From assembly GCA_964195545.1 (NCBI GenBank), contig CAXMQQ010000019.1:37112-101111 (forward strand): a DNA stretch of 64,000 nucleotides. The letters run 5' to 3'. The notes under the pieces were generated by a model. The model saw only the letters and a program-made list of their open reading frames with translations. It did no database searches and was not told the origin of the DNA. Shown here piece by piece: positions 1-8,234 of this stretch (the first letter of the stretch is position 1; each line of letters begins with the position of its first letter). Source of the stretch: JAHEEL01 sp964195545 (GTDB taxonomy: Bacteria; Actinomycetota; Acidimicrobiia; Spongiisociales; UBA5794). The position numbers were made by a program, and so were the translations under genes.

Positions 1-742
1 TGGCGTACATCGTGGTGAGGATGCCCCGCTGCATCGGCACGAGGTGCGGGGTGAAGATGAGTTCGATCGCATCCGCCGATTCGAGGTCGAGCGCACGCTC
101 CATTTCCGGTTGGTGCCGGTGCTTGAGAATCTTGTAGGCCTTCGCTGACTCGTCCACCGCACCGAACTGGAGGCCTGCCTGCACACCTCGCCCTGCACCC
201 GAAACCCCGGACATCGAATCGACCACGATCCCGGTCGGTTCGATCACTCCGACAGAGAGAAGAGGTGCAAGCGGGAGAATGGCCGACGTCGGGTAGCACC
301 CGGGGGAAGCGACTCGATCTGTTCCGGAGATTTCAGAGCGACGACGCTCCGGTAGGCCGTATACCCAGCGACCGAGTTCGTTCGGGAACGGATGATCAAC
401 GCCGTATGCGTCGAGATATCGCTGTGGCGTGTCCAGCCGGAAGTCGCTGCCGAGGTCGACGACCGATATCCCCCGATCCAACAGCGCCAGGGCAGAGACC
501 GAGGAGGCTCCGTGCGGAAGTGCGAGGAACGCGAGGTCAACGTCGGGAACGGCCCTGGGTTCGTTCGCTCCGAGGATCCGGTCTCCATCGCGTAGGTGCG
601 GATGGACGGATCCGAGCGTCCTTCCGGCAGTTGAATGTGCACCCAGGTACGCGACGGCGAAGTCTGGGTGACCATCCACGAGACGGATCAGTTCACCGCC
701 GGCATAGCCGGAAGAACCGAGAATTGCGATAGATGTAGTCAC
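1..742 (-). CDS. argC: N-acetyl-gamma-glutamyl-phosphate reductase, 3' end outside the window
   Basis: ArgC makes the NADPH-dependent reduction of N-acetylglutamyl phosphate in arginine synthesis (cytoplasm). The frame starts at a GTG (742-740) preceded by an AAGGA ribosome site. It opens with the Rossmann motif GSSGYAGGEL and carries the catalytic-cysteine motif SPGCYPTSA, then the family motif GIVVDSMSGVSGAGR. About 247 codons are visible and the C-terminal third lies beyond position 1. A strong promoter with a 12-bp palindrome sits directly upstream, so it is probably the first gene of an arginine operon reading out of the window. The frame has no ATG, so an ATG-only search would miss it. 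Confidence 0.93.
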   Translation of the reverse strand, partial: MTTSIAILGSSGYAGGELIRLVDGHPDFAVAYLGAHSTAGRTLGSVHPHLRDGDRILGANEPRAVPDVDLAFLALPHGASSVSALALLDRGISVVDLGSDFRLDTPQRYLDAYGVDHPFPNELGRWVYGLPERRRSEISGTDRVASPGCYPTSAILPLAPLLSVGVIEPTGIVVDSMSGVSGAGRGVQAGLQFGAVDESAKAYKILKHRHQPEMERALDLESADAIELIFTPHLVPMQRGILTTMYA

Positions 743-765
743 AGAGGTTCCTTGAGGGAGTTCAA

Positions 766-794
766 AATATACGCATATGCGTTGTCTAATGCAA
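766..794 (-). promoter_or_regulatory. argC promoter with embedded palindromic operator
   Basis: On the minus strand a TTGCAT -35 box (794-789), a 17-nt spacer and a TATATT -10 box (771-766) form a near-consensus promoter 24 nt before the argC start. The spacer holds the perfect palindrome ACGCATATGCGT (771-782), placed to block RNA polymerase. Actinobacterial ArgR boxes are A/T-rich palindromes containing TGCATA-like half sites, so an ArgR operator is the likely reading. The regulator itself is not in the window. Confidence 0.6.
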
Positions 795-902
795 AGTGCT
801 TCTTCGGCCTGTGTCCCGGTGTCGCAGCATCCTGGATATCCGGGGTTGCGTAGCCACTGGCGCGCGACAACACTTGGAGCACCCAACCGCAAGGAGAAGA
901 CA

Positions 903-1340
903 ATGGCACTCGGCCCCATCGAGTTGCTGGTTATTGGGTTCCCGGGGAACCGGTTCACCGGGGGAATCCTTCCAGAGCTCGAACGACTCGTCGACAATGA
1001 TGTGATCACACTGGTCGACGCACTCCTCGTCTACAAGGATGAGAACGGCGAGGTTGAGATCATCGAATTCGACCAGGTTGACGCCGGCCAGGACGTCGCC
1101 GCACTGGGCAGGTTCCTCGACGAGAGCAACGGGTTGCTCTCGGAAGAAGACATGGAGGGCTTCGCCGAAGCATTGGAGCCCGGCTCCTCTGCCGCTGCGC
1201 TCGCATTCGAGCACACCTGGTTCAAGCCGCTGCGGGACGAACTCGTTGACTCGGGGGGCATCCTGCTCGCCAACATGCGGATCCCGGGACTCGTCGTGGA
1301 CGAGGTTCTCGCCGCCGTCGCAGCACTCGAAGACGAATAG
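903..1340 (+). CDS. DUF6325 family protein
   Basis: A 145-residue soluble acidic protein starting MALGPIELLVIGFPGNRFTG, matching the DUF6325 pattern of a hydrophobic N-terminal strand followed by LVDALLVYKDENG. The biochemical role is unknown. The ATG at 903 is chosen because an AAGGAGAAG ribosome site lies 5 nt upstream; the open frame runs back to 777 but that extension has no family character. It is followed 13 nt later by a SHOCT protein, a pairing common in actinobacteria where both may help scaffold membrane or stress complexes (inference). Confidence 0.8.
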   Translation: MALGPIELLVIGFPGNRFTGGILPELERLVDNDVITLVDALLVYKDENGEVEIIEFDQVDAGQDVAALGRFLDESNGLLSEEDMEGFAEALEPGSSAAALAFEHTWFKPLRDELVDSGGILLANMRIPGLVVDEVLAAVAALEDE

Positions 1341-1353
1341 GGAGGAACTCACC

Positions 1354-1716
1354 ATGCCAAGAAGACGTGGACGCCCGGGCATCGGACGAACGGTTGCCCG
1401 AACCGCAGTAATCGCAGGGACCGCAACCGCCGTGAGCGGAGGCATGCGCAACCGATCGGCAAACAAGCAGGCAGCGCAAGAGGATCAAGCCGCCGCGAAT
1501 CAGGCCGCATACGAATCCCAGGAGCAATTGGACGAGATGCAAGCGCAGATGAACGACATGCAGGCGCAGCAAGCCCCCGCTCCCCAGCCGGCAGTGGCAG
1601 CAGCCCCTGCCGCAGAAGACGTCATGGGGCAACTCCAGCGTCTCGCCGACATGAAGAGTGCAGGCCTACTCACCGACGCCGAGTTCTCCGCAGCAAAGGC
1701 GAAGCTACTCGGCTAG
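1354..1716 (+). CDS. SHOCT domain-containing small protein
   Basis: 120 residues. The basic N-terminus (MPRRRGRPGIGRTVARTAV) leads into a short Ala/Thr-rich hydrophobic segment, a Gln/Ala-rich coiled region (residues ~35-80) and a C-terminal SHOCT motif (QLQRLADMKSAGLLTDAEF, residues ~90-118). SHOCT modules are short oligomerisation or C-terminal targeting elements. A GGAGG ribosome site sits 8 nt before ATG 1354, and the gene follows the DUF6325 gene as a two-gene operon. The open frame starts earlier but that part overlaps the neighbour. Confidence 0.82.
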   Translation: MPRRRGRPGIGRTVARTAVIAGTATAVSGGMRNRSANKQAAQEDQAAANQAAYESQEQLDEMQAQMNDMQAQQAPAPQPAVAAAPAAEDVMGQLQRLADMKSAGLLTDAEFSAAKAKLLG

Positions 1717-1819
1717 CCATTGAATCAGTGCCGCGAACAGGGCCGGGAATCCGCGAGACGCCGCTCTCCGGCCTTCCGGCCCTGGCGCTATTTCCGAAGT
1801 CACGCCAGGCTATGAGGAT

Positions 1820-2977
1820 ATGAAGTTGAGAGTCGCTCTTCTCGCCCTCCTCGTCACGACGCTCGTCGTCGCCGCTTTCCCTGCTCTTGCACAGACCGAC
1901 GCCGACGACGGCCCGGTCGTCCAGGCCGTGATGTTCTTCTCCCCAACGTGCCCCCACTGCGAACTCGTCATCAACGAACACCTGCCCGTCATCTTCGAGC
2001 AGTTCGGCGGAGAGCCAACAGTGCTCTTCGACGACACCACCCCTCCCGAGGAAGTCGCCTTCTATGAGATGACCAACGGGACGCTCGACATCCTTCTGGT
2101 CGACGCAAGCGTGGAGACCGGCGCGATCATGTTCGGCGCAGCCTCGGAGCGGCTCAGCGTTGAGAAGCCGGGAGTGCCGCGGCTCGACATCGAGGACTTC
2201 TATCTCGTCGGATCCGAGCAGATTCCGGCGGAGTTCCCCGGAATCATCGAAGAGGGCCTTGCACACGGTGGCATTCCGTGGCCCGACGTCCCGGGTCTCG
2301 AAGAAGCCCTGGCAACTATTCCGGGTTCGTCGGGAGTCGAACAGACGGCTACCGGTGAAGCAACCGACGATTCTTCCGATGCGCTCCTGGCGGCCGAGGA
2401 CGAGTCGATCGGTGACAAGGTCGCCCGCGACCCTCTGGGCAATGGCCTGGCAATTCTCGCCCTCGCCGGGCTACTCGCGAGCCTCATCCTCGTCCCCGTC
2501 CTCGTCCGCCGCGGGTCTCTTCACGGCGGCCCAACATGGGTCATCCCGGCGCTCGCCATCATCGGTCTCGGAGTGTCCCTGTACCTCGGAAGCGTTGAAA
2601 CGAGTGGCGCCGATGCCGTCTGTGGGCCCGTCGGCGACTGCAACGCCGTGCAACAGAGCTCATATGCGTCGATCTTCGGGATTCCGATCGGCGTCCTCGG
2701 AGCAATCGCCTACATCGGTCTCATCATCGGCTGGATCGTCACGAGGGTCTCGAAGGGTCGCACCGCCGACATCGCAGCTTTCCTCATCGCCCTGGCGGCG
2801 TTCGGTGGCACGGCATTCTCGGCCTATCTGACGTTCCTCGAGCCGTTCGTGATCGGAGCCACCTGCATGTGGTGTCTGACCTCTGCTCTCGCCATCGTCG
2901 GGTTGCTCTGGGTCACGGCCCCACCCGGGTGGGCCGCCTTCGAGCGGCTTCGCGGGTCGGCGCCGGCTAGCGAGTAG
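1820..2977 (+). CDS. Secreted thioredoxin-like domain fused to vitamin K epoxide reductase (VKOR)
   Basis: 385 residues. A signal peptide (residues 1-25, ending FPALAQ) is followed by a thioredoxin-like domain with active-site CPHC (~44-47), a linker, and a C-terminal VKOR domain of four to five membrane helices with the paired cysteines CGPVGDC and the quinone-reducing CMWC. VKOR enzymes reoxidise periplasmic thiol oxidases by passing electrons to quinones, so this is probably a self-contained disulfide-forming enzyme of the cell envelope. Bacterial VKOR-Trx fusions usually have the Trx domain at the C-terminus; here it comes first. No other Dsb gene is adjacent. Confidence 0.88.
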   Translation: MKLRVALLALLVTTLVVAAFPALAQTDADDGPVVQAVMFFSPTCPHCELVINEHLPVIFEQFGGEPTVLFDDTTPPEEVAFYEMTNGTLDILLVDASVETGAIMFGAASERLSVEKPGVPRLDIEDFYLVGSEQIPAEFPGIIEEGLAHGGIPWPDVPGLEEALATIPGSSGVEQTATGEATDDSSDALLAAEDESIGDKVARDPLGNGLAILALAGLLASLILVPVLVRRGSLHGGPTWVIPALAIIGLGVSLYLGSVETSGADAVCGPVGDCNAVQQSSYASIFGIPIGVLGAIAYIGLIIGWIVTRVSKGRTADIAAFLIALAAFGGTAFSAYLTFLEPFVIGATCMWCLTSALAIVGLLWVTAPPGWAAFERLRGSAPASE

Positions 2978-3064
2978 CGTCGGCGGTCAGCAGCTCAGGC
3001 GACACATCTTCCCCATCACGCATGTTGCGCACGGGAATCGCCGCTTCGTGACAGAACGGGGCGT

Positions 3065-4486
3065 CTACGCCCGACGGTCGATCCACTCGTCGATCCATAT
3101 GTGGGCTTGCTCCTCTGAATACGGGCCTTCGTCCACGCGCCGCTCGTAGAGCATCTTCATGATCTCCCCCACCCGACGTCCCGGCTCAATGTCGAGATAC
3201 TCCATGACGTGGTTCCCGTCGATCGGCGGACGCAAAGCGTCGAGTTCCTCCCTCGTACGAAGCTCGGCGATCCGGACTTCGAGTTCGTCGATCCGCCTGG
3301 ATATCGTTCGTTCGCGACGCTTGTTGCGCGTCGTCACATCGCAGCGAACGAGTTCGTTGAGATCCTTGAGCAGATCCCCGGCGTCGCGAACATAGCGGCG
3401 AACCGCCGAGTCGGTCCACCCCATTTTGAACGTGTGCGGCCGCATATGGAGGAACACAAGCCTGGACACGTCCTCAGTCGTCTTCTTCGAGTAGCGGAGC
3501 GCCTTCATGCGGCGCCGCGTCATGCGAGCCCCTACGACCTCGTGGTGATGGAACGTGACCCCCCCGGGTCCGAACTCTCGCGTGTCGGGTTTTCCGACGT
3601 CGTGGAACAGCGCGGCCAGACGCAACTCGAGACGCGGAGACGTCTTTTCGACAACGGCGATCGAATGGGCCAGTACGTCCTTGTGATGATGGACCGGATC
3701 AACCTGGAGAGCTAGCTCAGGCAGTTCCGGGATGAACTCCTCGGCGAGGCCGGTCTCGACGAGACCCCAGAGAGCAGGTCCAACGTGGTCCCCGATCATC
3801 AGCAGGTCGAGTTCCCTCTTGATCCTCTCTGCAGAGACGATCTCGAGACGCCCGTGCATGCCGCCAACCGCATCCAGTGCCGTTTCGTCCGGAGCGAAAC
3901 CGAGACGCGAAACGAACCGGAACAGGCGGAGCATCCTCAGTGGATCGTCCCCGAACGAAATCTCGGGATCGAGCGGTGTGCGGAGCAGTCCTGAGTGAAG
4001 GTCAACGAGACCGCCGAAGGGGTCCATCATCTCGGGACTGTCATCATCCGACGTGGGGACGCGAATCGCCATCGCGTTCACTGTGAAGTCCCGCCGGGAG
4101 AGGTCTTCTTCGATGTCGTCCGAGTAAGTGACCTCGGGTTTCCGGCTTTCGTCCCGGTAGATCTCCGAACGGAATGTCGTGATCTCGTGGACTCGTCCGT
4201 CCCTGATCGCACCGATCGTCCCATACATCTGACCCGCCAGGTACAGGTCTGCGGCCCACGGACGCACAATCTCCTCGATCTCGTCGGGACGGGCACCGGT
4301 GGTGAAGTCGAGGTCGGCGTTCGGTCGGTCCAGCAGCGCATCGCGCACGCTCCCCCCAACGAGGTAAAGGCTGTGCCCCCCACCCGCGAACAGTTCTGAG
4401 AGTTCCCGCGAGGCGGTTCCAGAAGCCAGGAGCGTCTGAAGTCGAGGGGGGATCAAGCGATTGCCGGCTCGAGGCTCGTGGCTCAT
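3065..4486 (-). CDS. pcnA: CCA tRNA nucleotidyltransferase
   Basis: 473 residues. It adds or repairs the 3' CCA of tRNAs. The polymerase head carries GGSVRDALL, the metal-binding DLDFTTGA and RRDFTVNAMAI. A C-terminal HD phosphohydrolase-type domain has LAALFHDVGKPDTR. The ATG at 4486 overlaps the RNase HI stop by four bases (ATGA), which fixes the start; the frame is open further upstream only as a shadow inside rnhA. In Mycobacterium the same gene begins the CCA-MurJ-SigM-Trx-CwlM series, and here it also lies on the origin-distal side of that series. Confidence 0.94.
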   Translation of the reverse strand: MSHEPRAGNRLIPPRLQTLLASGTASRELSELFAGGGHSLYLVGGSVRDALLDRPNADLDFTTGARPDEIEEIVRPWAADLYLAGQMYGTIGAIRDGRVHEITTFRSEIYRDESRKPEVTYSDDIEEDLSRRDFTVNAMAIRVPTSDDDSPEMMDPFGGLVDLHSGLLRTPLDPEISFGDDPLRMLRLFRFVSRLGFAPDETALDAVGGMHGRLEIVSAERIKRELDLLMIGDHVGPALWGLVETGLAEEFIPELPELALQVDPVHHHKDVLAHSIAVVEKTSPRLELRLAALFHDVGKPDTREFGPGGVTFHHHEVVGARMTRRRMKALRYSKKTTEDVSRLVFLHMRPHTFKMGWTDSAVRRYVRDAGDLLKDLNELVRCDVTTRNKRRERTISRRIDELEVRIAELRTREELDALRPPIDGNHVMEYLDIEPGRRVGEIMKMLYERRVDEGPYSEEQAHIWIDEWIDRRA

Positions 4487-5061
4487 ACCTCTCTCCAGCG
4501 GTTTGCCAGCCGGTCCGCGTACTCGTTCCACGTGTAGCCCACGTGGGCCTTGATCCACCTGAGTTCGAGCTCTGGGCGCTTCCGGAAGGTCGTGTACGCA
4601 CGACGAACAAGTTCGACGTTCTCCACGGGACCGGTCTTCCTCCTCCAGCCTCGGTCCTCCCATCCAGCCGCCCACTCGTTGATCGTGCGCACGGCGAGGT
4701 TCGAATCCGAGTAGATCGTCGCGCGCGTCCCCTCGGGGACCATCTGTGCTCCCTCGATCAGCGCCAGGAGTTCCATCCGATTGTTGGTCGTGTCCGGATC
4801 GTGTCCGTGGCGCTCGGCGATGACCTCTCCATCGACCACATACACCGCTCCCCATCCACCGGGGCCGGGGTTCGGAACGCACCCGCCGTCGGTGAACACG
4901 CCCGTCTGGGGGTCTTCACCCGGAGCCCGGGCTACGGCGTTCGCCTGCTTCGCCGGCTTGCAGTCGCGGCACTGTTTCGGAACCCATCCTGGGTAGCGAT
5001 CTAGGACATTCTGAGGAAGAGAGAACTCCGTAGAACAGGTCAGGCAAGTGAAGGTGGGCAT
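4483..5061 (-). CDS. rnhA: Ribonuclease HI with N-terminal zinc ribbon
   Basis: 192 residues. RNase HI cuts RNA in RNA:DNA hybrids. The catalytic acids sit in FTDGGCVPNPGPGGWG, NNRMELLAL and IYSDSNLAV, with a final Asp in WNEYADRLA. Before the catalytic domain is a separate module with Cys6-X2-Cys9 and Cys31-X2-Cys34, which looks like a zinc ribbon rather than the eukaryotic hybrid-binding domain. The start at 5061 is preferred because it keeps this module whole; the open frame extends to 5148. It is translationally coupled to the CCA enzyme by a four-base overlap. Confidence 0.9.
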   Translation of the reverse strand: MPTFTCLTCSTEFSLPQNVLDRYPGWVPKQCRDCKPAKQANAVARAPGEDPQTGVFTDGGCVPNPGPGGWGAVYVVDGEVIAERHGHDPDTTNNRMELLALIEGAQMVPEGTRATIYSDSNLAVRTINEWAAGWEDRGWRRKTGPVENVELVRRAYTTFRKRPELELRWIKAHVGYTWNEYADRLANRWREV

Positions 5062-5160
5062 GTGGCCGCGAGGGTACCGGCGAGAACGGCCAGACCGGCG
5101 GTACTGAGTGTGCGAACAGCCGACAGCCAGGATGGTTGAGCGTATCACTGCCAGCCGAGG

Positions 5161-5196
5161 TCTTCGAGCTGTTGGCTGTCTTCGAGCTGTTGGCTG
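5161..5196. repeat. Two tandem 18-bp copies with related inverted words
   Basis: The unit TCTTCGAGCTGTTGGCTG occurs twice in direct succession and is followed by a similar TCTTCTGCCTGCTGG. The upstream words ACAGCCGACAGCC (5112-5124) are partly complementary to GGCTGTC. The stretch lies between the PilT-like gene and rnhA and can fold; the same words recur in the hairpin after gyrA. Confidence 0.6.
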
Positions 5197-5215
5197 TCTT
5201 CTGCCTGCTGGACCA

Positions 5216-6307
5216 CTACCCGCTCATCACTCCACGGGTCTGCGCAGCGACCTTGAAGTCTGTCGTTGACGTGGCGTGGGACAAGGCGTCCTCGAACGAC
5301 ACCAATCCTGTCGTGTAGAGGGACAGGATGGCCTGGTCGTAGGTCCTCATGCCGAAGAACTCCCCTTCGGCGACATCCACGGCGATCGACGGCGTGCTCT
5401 CCTCGTTCTTGAGTTTCTCCGCAACACGTTCCGTGTTGACGAGTACTTCGACCGCCGCCACCCGTCCATTCCCATCTACTCGAGGAATAAGCTGCTGACT
5501 GACGACGCCCTTCAAGGTGGTCGACAGAATCTGCCTCACTTGCTGGCGCTGGTACGGCTCGAAGGCCTCGACAATCCGGCTGATCGTCTCGAGTCCGTCG
5601 AAGGTCGGCAAGATAGCGACAACGAGGTGTCCCGTCTCCGAGGCGCGCAGGGCCGCTGCGACGGTCTCCCGATCGGGGAGATCCCCTACAAAGATCACGT
5701 CGGTGTCGTTACGCATCGCTGCCTGGAGGCCTGTTGAGAACGAAGCGGTATCGAGTCCGACCTCTCGTTGAGAGACCAGCGACTGGTTGTCCGGGAATAG
5801 GTTCTCGATCGGATCTTCGATCGTGACGATGCTGCCATTGCGGGTCGCGTTGATGTGCTCGACCACCGAAGCGGCAGTTGTGGTTCGACCTGAACCGGCG
5901 GGACCGGTGATGAGCAGCAACCCCGGCCGCTCATCCGCGAGCCCCTCGATGCTGGCCGGGAGGCCCAGGGCCTCGAATCCGCCATTGACCGTGCCGACGG
6001 TGCGAAGCACCAGGGTCAGAGACCCGCGCTGACGGAACGCGCTGACGCGAAATCGTCCGAGCCCGGAGCGACCGATAGCGAAATCTGCCTCGCCTGAGGA
6101 CTCGAGAGCGGCCCGCGCTCTTTCGGTGACGATCTCCTCGAGGTAGCGCTCGGTGTCGGCCGGCATGGTCGAAGGAAGATCAGAACGACGAACGGCACCA
6201 TCTATCCGAAATGCAGGTGGCGATCCCACCTTGAGGTGTAGGTCGGATCCGCCGATCGCGGTCAGCTTCTCGAGTAGTTCGTCGAAGGATGGCAACGGTT
6301 CAGTCAA
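5216..6307 (-). CDS. PilT/GspE-family ATPase with altered P-loop
   Basis: 363 residues, close to PilT length. The N-terminal PAS-like domain (SDLHLKVGSPPAFRIDG) and the C-terminal RecA core are recognisable: the Asp box region IVTIEDPIE, the His box region SETGHLVVA and an arginine-rich C-terminal half. PilT powers type IV pilus retraction. Here the Walker A motif reads GPAGSGRTTT, with Arg in place of the phosphate-binding Lys, and the Walker B region reads VIFVGDLPD where PilT has GEMRD. ATP hydrolysis may therefore be weak or absent. No pilin or assembly gene is near. Confidence 0.85.
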   Translation of the reverse strand: MTEPLPSFDELLEKLTAIGGSDLHLKVGSPPAFRIDGAVRRSDLPSTMPADTERYLEEIVTERARAALESSGEADFAIGRSGLGRFRVSAFRQRGSLTLVLRTVGTVNGGFEALGLPASIEGLADERPGLLLITGPAGSGRTTTAASVVEHINATRNGSIVTIEDPIENLFPDNQSLVSQREVGLDTASFSTGLQAAMRNDTDVIFVGDLPDRETVAAALRASETGHLVVAILPTFDGLETISRIVEAFEPYQRQQVRQILSTTLKGVVSQQLIPRVDGNGRVAAVEVLVNTERVAEKLKNEESTPSIAVDVAEGEFFGMRTYDQAILSLYTTGLVSFEDALSHATSTTDFKVAAQTRGVMSG

Positions 6308-6332
6308 TTCGGCTCCTCGATCCCTGTGGTGG

Positions 6333-7367
6333 TTACCGCGTATATCGGCGCGCTGACAGCTCCCCTTGATCGAGATCCCAGAAGAGCGAGTGCACTTCGA
6401 CGGCGTTGTCTATCGCCGGATCGCCACTCTCCGAAGCGTCGAGTGGCGGAAGGCCGGACGCAAACCCGTCAATTGTCGCTGTCACTGATTCGCGGATGGC
6501 TTGAAGGTCATATCCGCCTTCGAGATAGAACACCGTGTTCGTTCGCTGCATCTCCTCACCCAGCGCAGCCGCCATCGCCCCGTAGTCAACGGCGACCAGG
6601 GCCATCCCACCGAGAGGATCGGCCGTGTGGCCGTCGAAGCCGGCGCTGACGAGCAACCAATCGGGCCCGAACTGGTCGAGGATCGGGAGAACGATCCTCG
6701 AGAACGCCTCTCGGTACACGGTTCCGTCCGATCCTCCGCTCACCGGAATGTTCACCGTTGCTCCGATTCCCAACCCCCTCCCCACTTCCTGTAACCGACC
6801 CGTCCCCGGGTAGAACGGTGCGTGGTGCAGCGAGACAAAGAGCACGTCCGGCGAACGGAAGAAGATCTCTTGCGTTCCGTTCCCGTGATGGACATCCCAG
6901 TCGACGATGGCCACTCTCTGTCCTCGCCGTACGAGGGACGCGGCTGACACCGCGACGTTGTTGATCAGGCAGAATCCCATCGTTCGATCGTTCTCCGCGT
7001 GATGCCCGGGGGGTCGTACAACCGCGAATCCGACGTCAATATCGTCGCGTTCGATCGCATCGATAGCGGTCAGCCCCGCACCGGCGGCGAAACGTGCGGC
7101 GTCCCACGATCTCTCCATGGCGTAGGTGTCGGGATCGATCGATCCTCCACCTTCGACGCAGAATCCCTGCAACTGGTCAAGGAAGTCGGATTCGTGCACG
7201 GCGAGCAACTCTTCTCGCGTTGCCGCCCGCGCTTCGATGCGTTGGGTATCGACGACGCTCGACAGAGCGCCGTCAATCGCGGCGGCGAGTCGCTCCGGTC
7301 GCTCCGGGTGCTGGCGAGGCGGGACATGCTCCAGGCTTGACGGATGTGTGACGAGTACAGACCGCAT
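6333..7367 (-). CDS. Histone deacetylase family (acetoin utilisation/AcuC-like) deacetylase
   Basis: 344 residues, the usual size. Zinc-site and catalytic motifs are intact: RPPGHHAEND (two His), GFCLINNVAV, VDWDVHHGNGTQEIF and the closing LEGGYDL tyrosine. Bacterial members remove acetyl groups from lysines or from polyamines and small molecules; the substrate cannot be read from sequence. The ATG at 7367 opens the conserved N-terminus (MRSVLVTHPSSLEH) with the family's ARPERP-like HPERPERLAA; an upstream in-frame extension to 7532 has no family similarity. A GNAT acetyltransferase is divergently encoded 129 nt away, so the pair could act on a shared modification (inference). Confidence 0.9.
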   Translation of the reverse strand: MRSVLVTHPSSLEHVPPRQHPERPERLAAAIDGALSSVVDTQRIEARAATREELLAVHESDFLDQLQGFCVEGGGSIDPDTYAMERSWDAARFAAGAGLTAIDAIERDDIDVGFAVVRPPGHHAENDRTMGFCLINNVAVSAASLVRRGQRVAIVDWDVHHGNGTQEIFFRSPDVLFVSLHHAPFYPGTGRLQEVGRGLGIGATVNIPVSGGSDGTVYREAFSRIVLPILDQFGPDWLLVSAGFDGHTADPLGGMALVAVDYGAMAAALGEEMQRTNTVFYLEGGYDLQAIRESVTATIDGFASGLPPLDASESGDPAIDNAVEVHSLFWDLDQGELSARRYTR

Positions 7368-7496
7368 TGCCACATGGTCGCACGGTTGGAGGATCGAACG
7401 CACATCGCACTGCGTCGCCGCCCCTGCATCAAGCCCGGCGGCGTGGTCTCTCTTGCACGGTACGCTGACGAAACAGGAGGAGTGCGCAGAGGTGTC

Positions 7497-8231
7497 ATGC
7501 CATTGAACGAGCACCCGATACCGGTTCTGCAACGTGGCTCCTGGCCGCAGCCGATCCGCTTCAGGAAGGGCTGGGCGCGAGCCGAGGCCCGAACCTGGAA
7601 TGATCGTGTCCCCGACGCCGCGTTGCGTCTCGTCCGTGGCGGATCGGCCTTCTTGGAGCTGTGTTCCGAACGGTTGAACGAGCTCGGTGCACCCTACGTC
7701 CTCTCTCCCCCTCTACCCCAGAGCAGTCGGCGGCCGTGGGAAGCCGCCGGGTTCGTCGAGTTCGTTCCGTTGGCGTTCATGCGCCACGATCTCCCGAGCG
7801 GACTCCCCTCACCGGACCATCTCGTCATCGCTCCTCCCGACCACTCGATCGAGGATCTGCTCCGCATCGACCATGCTGCCTTTGACGATTTCTGGCGATT
7901 CGATCGATTCGGGATGGCCGAGGCCGTCGGGGCGACACCGAAGACGAAGTCACTCCTCATTCGCGGGCCGGACGGTGTTCCCGTCGCCTTCGCCATCGTC
8001 GGATTCGGTCACGCTATGTCCTACCTGCAACGCCTCGCCGTTCATTCCGATTGGCAGGGTCAACAGATGGGTCGGTCGTTGATACGGGCGGCCACTCGAA
8101 CGGCACAATCGGCGGGGAGCAGGGCGATGATGCTCAACACGCAGACCGACAATGACGCCGCTATCTCTCTCTATGCGTCCGAAGGGTTCGTCACACTCCC
8201 AGAGCCTCTCGCCGTGCTTCGTCGAGGTTGA
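7497..8231 (+). CDS. GNAT family N-acetyltransferase
   Basis: 244 residues. The C-terminal half shows the GNAT fold: a VAFAIVGFG strand, LQRLAVHSDWQGQQMGRSLI (acetyl-CoA pyrophosphate loop, Q-x-x-G-x-G/S type) and LNTQTDNDAAISLYASEGF. The N-terminal ~110 residues are a second, degenerate GNAT-like half. The target is unknown. The start at 7497 is chosen with AGAGG close upstream; GTG 7482 beside an AGGAGG is a possible alternative outside this frame. It is followed after 3 nt by the pseudokinase gene, so the two are probably co-transcribed. Confidence 0.82.
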   Translation: MPLNEHPIPVLQRGSWPQPIRFRKGWARAEARTWNDRVPDAALRLVRGGSAFLELCSERLNELGAPYVLSPPLPQSSRRPWEAAGFVEFVPLAFMRHDLPSGLPSPDHLVIAPPDHSIEDLLRIDHAAFDDFWRFDRFGMAEAVGATPKTKSLLIRGPDGVPVAFAIVGFGHAMSYLQRLAVHSDWQGQQMGRSLIRAATRTAQSAGSRAMMLNTQTDNDAAISLYASEGFVTLPEPLAVLRRG

Positions 8232-8234
8232 TCG

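Noticed and set aside
777..902. 42-codon upstream extension of the DUF6325 gene
   Set aside because: The ATG at 903 has an AAGGAGAAG ribosome site, and the extension overlaps the argC promoter.
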